The position numbers and the translations under genes are program-made. A stretch of DNA of 64,000 nt from an uncultured Muribaculaceae bacterium. GTDB taxonomy: Bacteria; Bacteroidota; Bacteroidia; Bacteroidales; Muribaculaceae. The notes beneath the pieces are model-generated. The model was not told the origin of the DNA, ran no database searches, and saw only the letters and a program-made list of their open reading frames with translations. The first letter of the stretch is position 1, and each line of letters starts with the position of its first letter. Shown here piece after piece: positions 27,978-35,499 of the stretch. The stretch spans positions 1-64,000 of the forward strand of contig CAJUOB010000003.1 of the NCBI GenBank assembly GCA_910587915.1, written 5' to 3'.

Positions 27978-28447
27978 AGCGGTGGTCGCGGCTGAGGCAT
28001 AGCCGAGGCTTTGGGGTGCATTCGCCGTTTGCATATGCATTCATAACCTCGGTGTTGTGTCCTCCGCGCCGCTATGGCTACTACGCCTATTCGGCTGTCG
28101 GCCGCAATCGCCACATGCGCTTGCTTGTGCGCTTGCTGGCCTACTTCAATCCGTCTTCGGTCGGCATATATCTTGCCGCCAAAGCCGATATGGTTCAAGC
28201 CGTGGTCCAAGCCGTATGCCCGCATGCTATTATCACCCGCGATTCCCCGTCGTTTATAATATCCGACCATTATTTACCGGCGTTGGCCACGGCCAATGCC
28301 CTCATACTTGGAGACGACATGCCTGCTGTGCTTCCGCGCATTCAGTCTGCCATGGCACACGGAATGACATTCTCCGACGGTAGGCGCTGTGCAGTCGTAG
28401 CTGCACTGCCGCACCTGCCGCGTCAGGATTTCGAACTGAACATATGA
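27962..28447 (+). CDS. Hypothetical protein, possible degenerate methyltransferase
   Basis: I cannot name it. The 161 residues begin with a basic helix and RHSRGFGVHSPFAYAF, a motif I associate with Bacteroidota proteins annotated as SAM-dependent methyltransferases. The later part lacks an obvious glycine-rich SAM loop and ends early. It overlaps the YfhO gene by 16 bases and the EamA gene by four, so all three are translated together. It may be a short or degraded member of that family. Confidence 0.65.
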   Translation: MQTLLKRWSRLRHSRGFGVHSPFAYAFITSVLCPPRRYGYYAYSAVGRNRHMRLLVRLLAYFNPSSVGIYLAAKADMVQAVVQAVCPHAIITRDSPSFIISDHYLPALATANALILGDDMPAVLPRIQSAMAHGMTFSDGRRCAVVAALPHLPRQDFELNI

Positions 28448-29394
28448 ATCCAAAAGTCAAAGGTTATATTCTCGGAGCGATTGCCGCTGCCACATATGGC
28501 TTAAATCCGCTTTTCGCACTTCCGCTCTATGCCGAGGGGATGGATGCCGACAACGTCCTGTTCTACCGCTATCTTTTCGCTGTGCCCATCATGGCGCTGA
28601 TGATAGTGGCGCGTGGCCGCAGTTTCCGTACCGAAGCCCATCTCGGTCTGCCGATAGTGCTCATGGGCATCATGATGGCACTGTCGTCGCTGTTGCTGTT
28701 CGAAAGTTATACCTACATGGACGCTTCGATAGCATCCACCCTTCTCTTCGTATATCCTCTCATGGTAGCTGTGATAATGGCAGCGGTATATCGCGAGAAA
28801 ATCACGGCGATGACCGCCATATGCATGCTCGCCGCCTTGGGCGGCATTGCATTGCTCTTCAAAGGACCCGATGGCGCAACACTGAGTGTCACCGGAACGG
28901 TTCTGGTAATGTTGTCGTCGCTCAGTTATGCCATCTATATTGTTGGTGTGAATCGTCCTGGCTTACGTCAGGTTCCCACCGTGAAACTGATATTCTATGT
29001 GCTCGTGGTCGGAGCCATGCTTTTCGGACTGAAAATACTGCTCTCTCCGGGAGCATCCTTCATGGCGCCGCGCCATTGGTACATGTGGGGATGTGTGCTG
29101 GCTCTGGCGGTGTTGCCGACGGTTGTTTCGTTCCTGTGCACGACGGCGGCAATACAGTATATCGGGCCTACTCCTACGGCTATTCTTGGTGCCCTCGAGC
29201 CTGTTACGGCCGTAGTGATAGGTGTCGCCGTATTCTCCGAACATCTTACCGCACGCGACTGGACCGGGCTGGCACTCATCATTATCGCAGTCACTCTCGT
29301 GGTTGGTGGCGGCTCCATTACCGGCAACCTTGTGCGCTTTCGTAAGCTCTTTCCAAGCCTGCGAAGCAAAAAATATTTGCGGGGCAAAAAATAA
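28444..29394 (+). CDS. EamA/DMT-family transporter
   Basis: An inner-membrane exporter or permease of the drug/metabolite transporter superfamily. It has ten hydrophobic helices in two EamA repeats; the first starts at YILGAIAAATYGLNPLFALPLY and the second at LSVTGTVLVMLSSLSYAIYIVGVNR. The second-repeat PTPTAILGALEPVTAVVIGVAVFSE is a family hallmark. The 316 residues end with a basic cytoplasmic tail. Substrate is unknown. The tRNA-Leu promoter begins inside its last codons. Confidence 0.9.
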   Translation: MNPKVKGYILGAIAAATYGLNPLFALPLYAEGMDADNVLFYRYLFAVPIMALMIVARGRSFRTEAHLGLPIVLMGIMMALSSLLLFESYTYMDASIASTLLFVYPLMVAVIMAAVYREKITAMTAICMLAALGGIALLFKGPDGATLSVTGTVLVMLSSLSYAIYIVGVNRPGLRQVPTVKLIFYVLVVGAMLFGLKILLSPGASFMAPRHWYMWGCVLALAVLPTVVSFLCTTAAIQYIGPTPTAILGALEPVTAVVIGVAVFSEHLTARDWTGLALIIIAVTLVVGGGSITGNLVRFRKLFPSLRSKKYLRGKK

Positions 29395-29407
29395 ATACGT
29401 ACCTTTG
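29377..29407 (+). promoter_or_regulatory. tRNA-Leu promoter
   Basis: TTG (29377-29379), 20 bases, TACCTTTG (29400-29407): a full match to the Bacteroidota consensus, 12 bases before the mature tRNA 5' end. The -33 element lies within the end of the EamA gene. Confidence 0.75.
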
Positions 29408-29419
29408 CCACACGCTAAC

Positions 29420-29501
29420 GCCCGGATGGCGGAATCGGTAGACGCGCCGGTCTCAAACACCGGTGGGGCAACCCATCCCGGTTCGATCCCGGGTCCGGGT
29501 A
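29420..29501 (+). tRNA. tRNA-Leu (anticodon CAA)
   Basis: A type II tRNA of 82 bases. The acceptor GCCCGGA (29420-29426) pairs with TCCGGGT (29494-29500), starting with a G-U pair. The anticodon stem CCGGT/ACCGG holds the loop CTCAAAC with anticodon CAA, which reads UUG. It has a long variable arm and the T-loop GTTCGATCC. The 3' CCA is not encoded. A terminator follows at once. Confidence 0.96.
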
Positions 29502-29508
29502 CTGAATT

Positions 29509-29542
29509 GGAGATTCTCTTGTAGAGAGTCTCCTTTTCTTTT
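29509..29542 (+). terminator. Terminator of tRNA-Leu
   Basis: GGAGATTCTC (29509-29518) pairs with GAGAGTCTCC (29524-29533), with one G-U pair and a five-base loop, followed by TTTTCTTTT. Confidence 0.85.
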
Positions 29543-29621
29543 AAGCGATTCACCATAAGCAGCCATCGGTTTATAATTCCAGTAGGGATGCCGTTGCCGA
29601 ACAACTCGTATTTTCCAGTAG

Positions 29622-29699
29622 GGACGTGCGTTCTGCACGTCCGCGCGAAAGTGGCTGAGTATGTGGTATATACGCTTCGGACGCGCAGAACGCGCGTCC
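29622..29699. repeat. REPIN-like element, copy 1
   Basis: Two short palindromes in inverted orientation. The left is GGACGTGC / GCACGTCC around GTTCT (29622-29642); the right is GGACGCGC / GCGCGTCC around AGAAC (29679-29699). They are separated by GCGCGAAAG...TATACGCTTC. The right palindrome followed by CTACAAGGTAATC recurs elsewhere in the window. Confidence 0.75.
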
Positions 29700-29791
29700 C
29701 TACAAGGTAATCACGGGGATGGGGGCCGCTAAAACGCTATGCGGCCTTTGGGGGTATTGCTTTCTCATGATGGCGCTTTTCCGGACGCTCC

Positions 29792-29812
29792 GGACGCGCA
29801 GAACGCGCGTAT
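29792..29812. repeat. Degenerate REPIN-like half
   Basis: GGACGCGC, AGAAC, then GCGCGTAT: a single right-type arm with its last bases changed, 93 bases after copy 1. Confidence 0.5.
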
Positions 29813-29956
29813 ATGCGAGGTAATCTCTTGATAGTCAATCAAAATCAGGAAAGGAGACAGAGGCTCTACATGCTTATCTTCGTGGATATCTTCGTAGATA
29901 TCGATCAATTGGTTAATTTCTATGGTAAAGACACACTGTCTATCAGGTAAAATCCT

Positions 29957-29964
29957 TATATTTG
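29957..29964 (+). promoter_or_regulatory. -7 box upstream of the bPH membrane protein
   Basis: TATATTTG at the end of the first repeat block. The matching position in the second block (31617-31624) is the promoter of the inositol-phosphatase gene. The next real start codon is 128 bases away (30092). No clear TTG is found. Confidence 0.35.
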
Positions 29965-30091
29965 CATTCGATGATAAAAGTCTTGCCACTACTTTAAAAT
30001 AAGAAGCGTTGTGCTTGGATGTGGCATAGCGGGCTCACGTTATCCTTGAATATCAACTGCCTATGAGCCTATGGCATAAAACGGAAATCCA

Positions 30092-30562
30092 ATGAAAAAT
30101 AGAGTGAGACTGAGTACTTGGTGCACAATAATGACACTGATAGGCCTTATTGTGCTACTGACTGCTTTCTACTTTGCTAAGTATACAATAGCCACATTCT
30201 TCGCAGCCGCAGTACTTATCATACTTTGTGCAACCGCTTTGTTTTTCATGCCGTTGTCTATCTCTGTAAATGATAACGAATTAAATATCAATAGGCCACT
30301 CAAAATAAAGTCAATCCCCATGAACATGATAGCCTCAGTAAAATTATGGTCTCCGACCATGGCAAAAAAACGTATATGTGGCAGTGGTGGGTGGTTTGGT
30401 TATTACGGTTGGTTCAGTGAGCCATCAATTGGAAAATACTTTGCCTATTATGGCAAAGCCTCAGATTGCTTCCTTGTTACATTGAAAGACGGGAAAAAGT
30501 ATGTTCTTGGGTGCGAGAGTCCGGACGAGATGGTAGAAGTTATAAACAAACTAATCAAATAA
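30092..30562 (+). CDS. Small membrane protein with bacterial PH-like domain
   Basis: The 156 residues open with two hydrophobic helices (TIMTLIGLIVLLTAFYFA and TIATFFAAAVLIILCATALFF), followed by a soluble domain resembling the bacterial PH-like fold (bPH_5 type): SVNDNELNINRPLKIKSIPMN, GWFGYYGWFSEPSIG and FLVTLKDGKKYVLGCESPDEMVEVI. Such proteins sit in the inner membrane with the PH domain inside; their function is unknown. The base composition is clearly AT-richer than neighbouring genes. With the next small gene it is enclosed by palindromic repeats, suggesting recent arrival. Confidence 0.75.
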   Translation: MKNRVRLSTWCTIMTLIGLIVLLTAFYFAKYTIATFFAAAVLIILCATALFFMPLSISVNDNELNINRPLKIKSIPMNMIASVKLWSPTMAKKRICGSGGWFGYYGWFSEPSIGKYFAYYGKASDCFLVTLKDGKKYVLGCESPDEMVEVINKLIK

Positions 30563-30669
30563 CAAATTTATTGATAAATGTAATGCCGACGCTTAAAAAC
30601 AAGGAAATATAAATTTCCGACTGTTACTGAATGTATTCATAAAGTGTTGGCTTCCGCAAAAAGATAGTT

Positions 30670-30888
30670 ATGGTAAGCAATCGAGTAAAACGTAATATTT
30701 TCGGCACACTCCTTGTTGTAGGTATATTGTGTGTCATAGCTCGTGGTTGGAATTTGGCTATGAATCCGACCTCAGGATACTCCTGGTTTGAAACCGGAGG
30801 TATGGCCCTACTTACATATCTGTGTTTCGATAACTTCTGTATATATTATCGTAGAGTTAAAAAAGGCATCAAGTTTGGCTCAAACTGA
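30670..30888 (+). CDS. Small two-helix membrane protein
   Basis: I do not recognise it. The 72 residues have a basic N-terminus, a first helix (IFGTLLVVGILCVIARGW), a short loop (NPTSGYSWFE), a second helix (GGMALLTYLCFDNFCIYY) and a basic tail, so both ends should lie in the cytoplasm. It is AT-rich like its upstream neighbour and lies 107 bases after it. A short gene with normal-looking topology; real but unproven. Confidence 0.5.
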   Translation: MVSNRVKRNIFGTLLVVGILCVIARGWNLAMNPTSGYSWFETGGMALLTYLCFDNFCIYYRRVKKGIKFGSN

Positions 30889-30964
30889 AATTTTTTTTAA
30901 TCAGCCCGACGAGAGAAAAACGGTTCATTTGCCAGGCTGAATCGTTAACGGTAATCACGGGCGT

Positions 30965-31072
30965 GGGGCCGCGGAGCGGTCGGCACATTAGTAGGCCACT
31001 GCAAGCGCGCCGTAGGTGCGCGCTGCTGTGGTATATTACGTCATCACACAACAAGCGCCCCATCGGGGTGCC
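30965..31072. repeat. Direct repeat block, copy 1
   Basis: It begins GGGGCCGCGGAGCGGTCGG and runs to the CATCGGGGTGCC segment. It is repeated with few changes from 31208 to about 31316. The bases before it (GGTAATCACGGG) match those right after REPIN-like copy 1, so it looks like a remnant of the same composite element. Confidence 0.7.
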
Positions 31073-31118
31073 AGGATACAGCAGCGAGGGTGTTAGTAAA
31101 ATTTATATTTTCCAGTAG

Positions 31119-31139
31119 GGACGTGCGTTCTGCACGTCC
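31119..31139. repeat. REPIN-like left arm, copy 2
   Basis: GGACGTGC (31119-31126), GTTCT, GCACGTCC (31132-31139). It is identical to the left arm at 29622, including the flanking CCAGTAG and CGCGAAA. Its partner arm near 31170 has decayed to CTCCGGGTGCTCGCCCCTA. Confidence 0.7.
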
Positions 31140-31207
31140 GCGCGAAAATTGCTGATTATGTGGTGTATACGCTCCGGGTGCTCGCCCCTACGACAATTAT
31201 AGGGATG

Positions 31208-31432
31208 GGGGCCGCGGAGCGGTCGGCACATTAGTAGGCCACTGCAAGCGCGCCGTAGGTGCGCGCCGCTGTGGTGTATAATGCCATAACACAACAAGCG
31301 CCCCATCGGGGTGCCGGACCGTAGTAGCACCCCGATGGGGCGCCAGGATAGAGACATCGTGCAGACCACAGCTGCGGTCCACTATGTGGCCCTTGCAGTG
31401 GCCTAATACTCTATGGACCGCTACGCGGCCTT
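31208..31432. repeat. Large imperfect palindrome
   Basis: The left half (GGGGCCGCGGAGCGGTC... TAGGCCACTGCAAG... GCGCCCCATCGGGGTGCC) is followed by its approximate reverse complement (GGCACCCCGATGGGGCGCC-like segment at 31325-31343, CTTGCAGTGGCCTA at 31392-31405, GGACCGCTACGCGGCC at 31414-31430). The centre is near 31322. Such long palindromes arise by inverted duplication of an element. Confidence 0.7.
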
Positions 31433-31478
31433 TTGGGGGTATTGCTTTCTCATGATGGCGCCTTTTCGGATACGCTTC

Positions 31479-31499
31479 GGACGAGCAGAACGCGCGTCC
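31479..31499. repeat. REPIN-like right arm, copy 3
   Basis: GGACGAGC, AGAAC, GCGCGTCC, then CTACAAGGTAATC as after copy 1. One base (A for C) breaks the stem. The upstream segment (GGGGGTATTGCTTTCTCATGATGGCGC) is shared with 29751-29777. Confidence 0.65.
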
Positions 31500-31593
31500 C
31501 TACAAGGTAATCTACTGATAGTAAAGCAAAATTAGGAAAATGGCTGAGGTTATACATGCTTCTCTTCGTGGATGGCTGTCTGATTGCTTTCCG

Positions 31594-31624
31594 TTGCCCA
31601 TCCGCCTTTTATTGCCTATATTTG
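31594..31624 (+). promoter_or_regulatory. Promoter of the inositol-phosphatase gene
   Basis: TTG (31594-31596), 20 bases, TATATTTG (31617-31624). It lies 31 bases before the ATG at 31655 and at the outer edge of the repeat cluster. Confidence 0.7.
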
Positions 31625-31654
31625 CATTGTCATACCAATAGCGAATATGAGTAT

Positions 31655-32464
31655 ATGAATCTGAGTCAATATCTTTCCGACATACCACAGGACTTCCACG
31701 CATTGATGTCGGCAGCTTTCGCAATGGCGCAGAGTGCCGGCGACATACATATGCGGTATTTCCGTAATCGCAATCTTGAGCAGTCTACAAAGTTGAACGA
31801 CAGCGACGTAGTTACTATAGCCGATAAGGAATCCGAAGCATCTATCCTGCAATTCATTCATGAGCATTTTCCCGAGCATGGAGTCATTGCAGAAGAGTCG
31901 GGTAGAGATCATAGCGACAGGGAATGGCGTTGGGTTATCGATCCCCTCGACGGAACAACGAATTTTGCCGCCGGCCTCCCGGCGTTCAGTGTTTCAATAG
32001 CATTGGAGCGCAATGGCGAAGCCGTCCTTGGCGTGGTATATGCTCCTTATCTCGGGGAATGCTTCTATGCGGTAAAAGGTGGCGGTGCATGGCTTAATGG
32101 GAATTCCATACGCTGTTCCGACAAGGAGGAACTGTCGAAAGCCGTGGTGGCCACCGGCATGCCCTATGACCGAAACGATAATCCCGACAATAATCTCGCT
32201 GAAATTTGTCGTATGGCACTATGCGTGCGCGGTATCAGGCGTATGGGTTCGGCGGCAATAGACCTGTGCTACACAGCTGCCGGATTTTTCGATGCGTACT
32301 GGGAACTGAACTTGAACCGATGGGATGTTTCGGCCGGCCAGCTCATAGCGGCAGAAGCCGGCGTGGTCATAGAATCGATCCGAGGTGACCGCAAGCATTC
32401 TATCCTCGCTTCGAATCCTCGCCTCTATCAGTCTGTACGGCAGGTACTTCTTTCGGAAAAATAA
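31655..32464 (+). CDS. Inositol monophosphatase-family phosphatase
   Basis: A Mg-dependent, Li-sensitive-type sugar or nucleotide phosphatase (SuhB/CysQ/HisN-like). Metal-site motifs are intact: AEESG (79-83), WVIDPLDGTTNF (93-104, D96 and D99) and WDVSAGQLIAAEAG near the C-terminus. The 269 residues match the family. The ATG at 31655 follows a strong promoter; the frame is open to 31556, but that part crosses the promoter. Substrate is uncertain: inositol phosphates, histidinol phosphate and 3'-phosphoadenosine phosphate are all possible. Confidence 0.9.
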   Translation: MNLSQYLSDIPQDFHALMSAAFAMAQSAGDIHMRYFRNRNLEQSTKLNDSDVVTIADKESEASILQFIHEHFPEHGVIAEESGRDHSDREWRWVIDPLDGTTNFAAGLPAFSVSIALERNGEAVLGVVYAPYLGECFYAVKGGGAWLNGNSIRCSDKEELSKAVVATGMPYDRNDNPDNNLAEICRMALCVRGIRRMGSAAIDLCYTAAGFFDAYWELNLNRWDVSAGQLIAAEAGVVIESIRGDRKHSILASNPRLYQSVRQVLLSEK

Positions 32465-32484
32465 AATTATCTGCTCGCCTGATT

Positions 32485-32514
32485 TTGCAGAACGGTATAT
32501 TTGTTATAATTTTG
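32485..32514 (+). promoter_or_regulatory. Promoter of the MarR-GNAT gene
   Basis: TTG (32485-32487), 19 bases, TAATTTTG (32507-32514), 29 bases before the ATG at 32544. Confidence 0.65.
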
Positions 32515-32543
32515 CGTAGTTGATTACGTAATTGTATACGGAT

Positions 32544-33512
32544 ATGGTCTCTGATTTTTTTGAAAAGACGGGCAAGGTGGCAATCGGCACGCGGTTGCGT
32601 ATGCTCACCGACACAATAACACATAATGCCGATGATATATACTCCCTCTATGGTGTGGGTTTGAAGCCTAAATGGTTTCCGGTATTCTATTCCCTGATGG
32701 ATGAGCAGCCAAAAAGCATTACATCGATAGCGAGAGAAATTGGCCAATCGCATCCGTCGGTGAGCACCATAGCCAAGGAAATGTTGGCAAAGGGGCTTAT
32801 AGAAGAAGTTGTGGACGAGAAAGATCGTCGTCGTTCGGTTATCTCGCTTTCTGAGGATGGTCGGAAGATGGCCGAACGGCTTATTGTACAACTTCGTGAT
32901 GTCGGGCGCGCGGTTGAGGAATTATCAGCCCAAAGCGGCCACGACCTGTGGGCTGCCATAGGCGATTGGGAAAGGCTTCTTAGTGCCAAATCCATGTATG
33001 AACGTGTGAAAGAGATCAAGTCCGGGCGAGAACGTGCCGAAGTGGATATTGTGGAGTATATCGATGAATACCATGATGCATTCCGCGAACTCAATCGGAA
33101 TTGGATAGAGACCTACTGGCAGCTCGAGCCTCACGATATCGAGGTGCTCGATAATCCTGATAAGTATATATTGGCAGGAGGAGGCCGCATATTTGTTGCT
33201 ATCTATCAAGGACGGCCGGTTGGTGTGTGTGCCTTGTGTCCGATGGATCGTGCGAGCGGTTACGATTATGAGCTTGCCAAGCTTGCTGTGTCGCCCGACG
33301 CGCGCCGTCTTGGAATCGGCATGAGACTGTGCCGTAAGGTTATCGACCAAGCCGCTGCATGTGGTGCGCATGCGGTATTTCTGGAGAGCAATACCCGCCT
33401 TAAAAGTGCCATTGCACTTTATCGCAAGCTCGGCTTCAAGGAGCTGCCCGAATATCATCCCGCCTATGAACGTGGAGATATACAGATGGAACTGATTTTA
33501 AGCGATTGCTGA
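32544..33512 (+). CDS. MarR-type regulator fused to GNAT acetyltransferase
   Basis: A two-domain protein of 322 residues. The N-terminal half is a MarR winged helix: recognition region TSIAREIGQSHPSVSTIAKEML (about 55-80) and wing DEKDRRRSVISLSEDG. The C-terminal half (about 165-322) is a GNAT fold with the acetyl-CoA loop ARRLGIGMRL and ESNTRLKSAIALYRKLGF. Such fusions occur in many bacteria as regulator-acetyltransferases; the acetyl acceptor is unknown. The ATG at 32544 is preferred over a TTG at 32532. The cupin gene starts one base after its stop. Confidence 0.92.
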   Translation: MVSDFFEKTGKVAIGTRLRMLTDTITHNADDIYSLYGVGLKPKWFPVFYSLMDEQPKSITSIAREIGQSHPSVSTIAKEMLAKGLIEEVVDEKDRRRSVISLSEDGRKMAERLIVQLRDVGRAVEELSAQSGHDLWAAIGDWERLLSAKSMYERVKEIKSGRERAEVDIVEYIDEYHDAFRELNRNWIETYWQLEPHDIEVLDNPDKYILAGGGRIFVAIYQGRPVGVCALCPMDRASGYDYELAKLAVSPDARRLGIGMRLCRKVIDQAAACGAHAVFLESNTRLKSAIALYRKLGFKELPEYHPAYERGDIQMELILSDC

Positions 33513-33513
33513 T

Positions 33514-33852
33514 ATGGAAAAGAAGATATATGTGCGCAAAGAGGATGCACTCCACCGCATGTTCAAAGGAGTACACCTCGATTCACTTGCTGTGGGTGAG
33601 AAATCCATGGTGACTAAGATGAACTATGTGAAAGGAAATTTTGCAACCCTTCATACTCACCCGCACGAACAGTGTGGTTATGTCGTATCCGGGGAATATC
33701 GGCTTATAGTTGAAGCTCATGAAAAAATAGATGTGATATTGCATCCCGGCGATAGCTACGCTATCCCCGGCGACACCCCGCATTCATTTGAGGTACTGGA
33801 AGGCGGTGAGGTGATAGATGTATTCACTCCTATGCGCGAAGATTATCTGTGA
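33514..33852 (+). CDS. Cupin-domain protein
   Basis: A single small cupin barrel of 112 residues. The metal-site motif 1 is HTHPHEQCGYVVSGEY (near 47-62), and motif 2 is PGDSYAIPGDTPHSFEV (near 80-96), with the His and Glu ligands present. Such proteins often bind a small ligand or act as isomerases or dioxygenases; no substrate can be named. Coupling to the MarR-GNAT gene (one base apart) points to a shared small-molecule or stress function. Confidence 0.88.
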   Translation: MEKKIYVRKEDALHRMFKGVHLDSLAVGEKSMVTKMNYVKGNFATLHTHPHEQCGYVVSGEYRLIVEAHEKIDVILHPGDSYAIPGDTPHSFEVLEGGEVIDVFTPMREDYL

Positions 33853-33894
33853 TAATTTGATGATGCGATAGTATTATCTGTCGGGCTAAATTCG

Positions 33895-33902
33895 TAATTT
33901 TG
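33895..33902 (+). promoter_or_regulatory. -7 box next to the start of the secreted protein
   Basis: TAATTTTG, six bases before the ATG at 33909. No TTG at the standard distance. Confidence 0.4.
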
Positions 33903-33908
33903 CGGCGA

Positions 33909-35024
33909 ATGAAAGAATTGTATATGCGACAGATTGTACTTATTGTGATGATTTTTGTGGGCTGTTGTGCTTATGCCGGCAACATGACCGTCGTTGATGA
34001 TGCCGATAGCAGTCCTGTGGCCGGCGCCACGGTAATCGGCAGCTCAGGCATGATATTGGGTCGAACCGATAGCTATGGCCGGATACAGATAAGCGATAGC
34101 CGCGATTTCCCTGTCACGGTGAGGTGTATAGGCTATGAGCCGCTTTCATTGGCGGAATTTGTGGAATCGGCGCGTCTTGTACCGGCCTCCTACGAGCTTG
34201 GAGAGCTGGTGGTGTCGCCTGCCGACCGCCCGGTGATGCAGGTGGTGTGCTTTGCCCGGGAATATTGCAGCGGTATCACCGGTAGCGACACCATGCAGCT
34301 CTACTGCGAGTATATGACCGTGTCGTATCTCACCGATGGGAAAGTGAAAGGCTATAAAGAAAATGATGCCAGGCCATCCTACAGGAATGTGAGACGCTAT
34401 GCACGTATCACTAAGGATGGACGCGACAGCATATCGCGTCCGGTATATGACGATGATCTTACGCAGCTGTCGTGGTTCGATTTCATGGCGTTCCTGCCAA
34501 CAGGGAAAACAGAAGCGCCCGAAGCAATCCGAAAGGGCGCCGAATCCGACTCAGTGCCCGGAAAATATGGCACGCAATTCCTCTACCGGAAGAAAAACAA
34601 TCTTTTCACAAAGACAGCCGATGTGCTGAGCAACCATAAGGACCGCAAGTGGTCGCCGTGGTTTTTCAAACTCATCGGCATGACTGTCGATATCGAGGTT
34701 GGATCCTGGTCGCTTTCGTTCTCCTCAAATCCTTCCGACAGCTATGGTATCAGGGATTTTGTCTGCGGGACATATAATATCCGTATGCTGGGCCGCGGCA
34801 AATGGCTGAAAAAAGCTTTCGGCTCGAAGCATCCTATTGCCATGGAAACCTACGTGGAGTTGTATCCTGTCGAAATCAGGAATTGCACTGTTGCGGAGTA
34901 TAAGGAAGCGAGAGATGATCTGAGCAAAATCCCATTCCGCTATCCCGACTATCTGCAGCCGTTAGCGCCCTCGATCAAGACATTGGTCGACCGCATCGAC
35001 CGCGACATCCCTCTAAAAAAATAG
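33909..35024 (+). CDS. Secreted protein with carboxypeptidase-like regulatory domain
   Basis: It has a signal peptide (MRQIVLIVMIFVGCCAYAG) and an N-terminal carboxypeptidase-D regulatory-like beta domain (MTVVDDADSSPVAGATVIGSS ... YGRIQISD ... VRCIGYEPLSL ... ELGELVVSP), the module that also starts many TonB receptors. The remaining 270 residues are unknown, with no beta-barrel signal. The start could be 33909 or 33924; the second gives a cleaner signal peptide and a leader of about 15 bases. It is probably periplasmic or at the outer membrane. Function unknown. Confidence 0.75.
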   Translation: MKELYMRQIVLIVMIFVGCCAYAGNMTVVDDADSSPVAGATVIGSSGMILGRTDSYGRIQISDSRDFPVTVRCIGYEPLSLAEFVESARLVPASYELGELVVSPADRPVMQVVCFAREYCSGITGSDTMQLYCEYMTVSYLTDGKVKGYKENDARPSYRNVRRYARITKDGRDSISRPVYDDDLTQLSWFDFMAFLPTGKTEAPEAIRKGAESDSVPGKYGTQFLYRKKNNLFTKTADVLSNHKDRKWSPWFFKLIGMTVDIEVGSWSLSFSSNPSDSYGIRDFVCGTYNIRMLGRGKWLKKAFGSKHPIAMETYVELYPVEIRNCTVAEYKEARDDLSKIPFRYPDYLQPLAPSIKTLVDRIDRDIPLKK

Positions 35025-35056
35025 CCGCTGCTAATATTCATAGTGCTATTGGTGGG

Positions 35057-35269
35057 TCAATTATAGGTATAGTAGTGGGCGAAAATAAAGAACAGGCCTA
35101 ACAGCAGCCATAGCACTCCGAGCTTGAGATAGCGCGATGCTTGCTGCGCGTCGTCGGGAAGGGCAGACATGTCGTGCTTGAGCCTGTGTCTTTTGACCAG
35201 ACCGATTATTATATAGACTATCCCTAACAGGCAGAGTGCACCCCTGAGAATGAGCCGACCGGTACTCAT
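35057..35269 (-). CDS. Small two-helix membrane protein
   Basis: The 70 residues have two hydrophobic helices (LILRGALCLLGIVYIIIGLV and YLKLGVLWLLLGLFFIFAHYY) joined by a polar, partly basic loop (KRHRLKHDMSALPDDAQQASR). No family is recognised. It lies seven bases after the similar-sized gene at 35277, and both follow the SDR gene closely, so the three likely form one operon. Confidence 0.65.
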   Translation of the reverse strand: MSTGRLILRGALCLLGIVYIIIGLVKRHRLKHDMSALPDDAQQASRYLKLGVLWLLLGLFFIFAHYYTYN

Positions 35270-35276
35270 GGTTGAT

Positions 35277-35495
35277 TTAGATGACGCAACCGATGATGGC
35301 TATGAGGCTGCCTCCGAGTATCAACCCAAACGATAATTTTCTCCGGCCGGCCCACTTCGACCGTATCTCGTCCATGCGTAGAGGCATTTTTTGAGCCTGT
35401 CGATATTGGTTCCATGTCTGTATGGCGAAGATGGCGAGAAGCAGCGCTCCTATAATATTTATGGCTATGCCGCCGTATATCAGAATATTCTGCAT
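35277..35495 (-). CDS. Small two-helix membrane protein
   Basis: The 72 residues have one helix at each end (ILIYGGIAINIIGALLLAIFAI and LSFGLILGGSLIAIIGCVI) around a basic linker with RMDEIRSKWAGRRK. It starts four bases after the SDR stop and is followed seven bases later by another two-helix protein. No function is known; the pair could form a hetero-oligomer. Confidence 0.65.
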   Translation of the reverse strand: MQNILIYGGIAINIIGALLLAIFAIQTWNQYRQAQKMPLRMDEIRSKWAGRRKLSFGLILGGSLIAIIGCVI

Positions 35496-35499
35496 GGCT

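Larger units (their letters stand above)
29543..30091. other. Repeat-rich intergenic stretch, no gene seen
   Basis: It holds one full REPIN-like element (29622-29699), a partial arm (29792-29812), a small inverted repeat GATATCT/AGATATC (29885-29902) and a -7 box TATATTTG (29957-29964). The open frames across it are low-complexity or are made of the repeats. The block from about 29707 to 29965 is similar to 31405-31625, including the final -7 box. Confidence 0.6.
30889..31593. other. Repeat cluster, no gene seen
   Basis: The stretch contains two direct copies of a block of about 108 bases (from 30965 and from 31208), a REPIN-like left arm (31119-31139), a large imperfect palindrome (31208-31432) and a right arm (31479-31499). 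The minus-strand frames here encode near-identical short peptides (MGRLLC... and LRRACSGLLMCRPLRG) only because the DNA is repeated; I do not call them genes. Confidence 0.65.

Noticed and set aside
29765..29989. 74-residue minus-strand frame in the repeat stretch
   Set aside because: Begins between genes and reads through repeat arms; its end is the repeat sequence translated.
30869..31369. Two minus-strand frames sharing a near-identical peptide
   Set aside because: The likeness is due to the direct DNA repeat (30965 and 31208); no start signal or domain.
29420..31600. tRNA-Leu as an integration site for an island
   Set aside because: No copy of the tRNA 3' end was found downstream and no integrase gene is present.
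29580..31600. CRISPR array
   Set aside because: Repeats are palindromic and unevenly spaced, with no regular unique spacers and no cas genes in the window.
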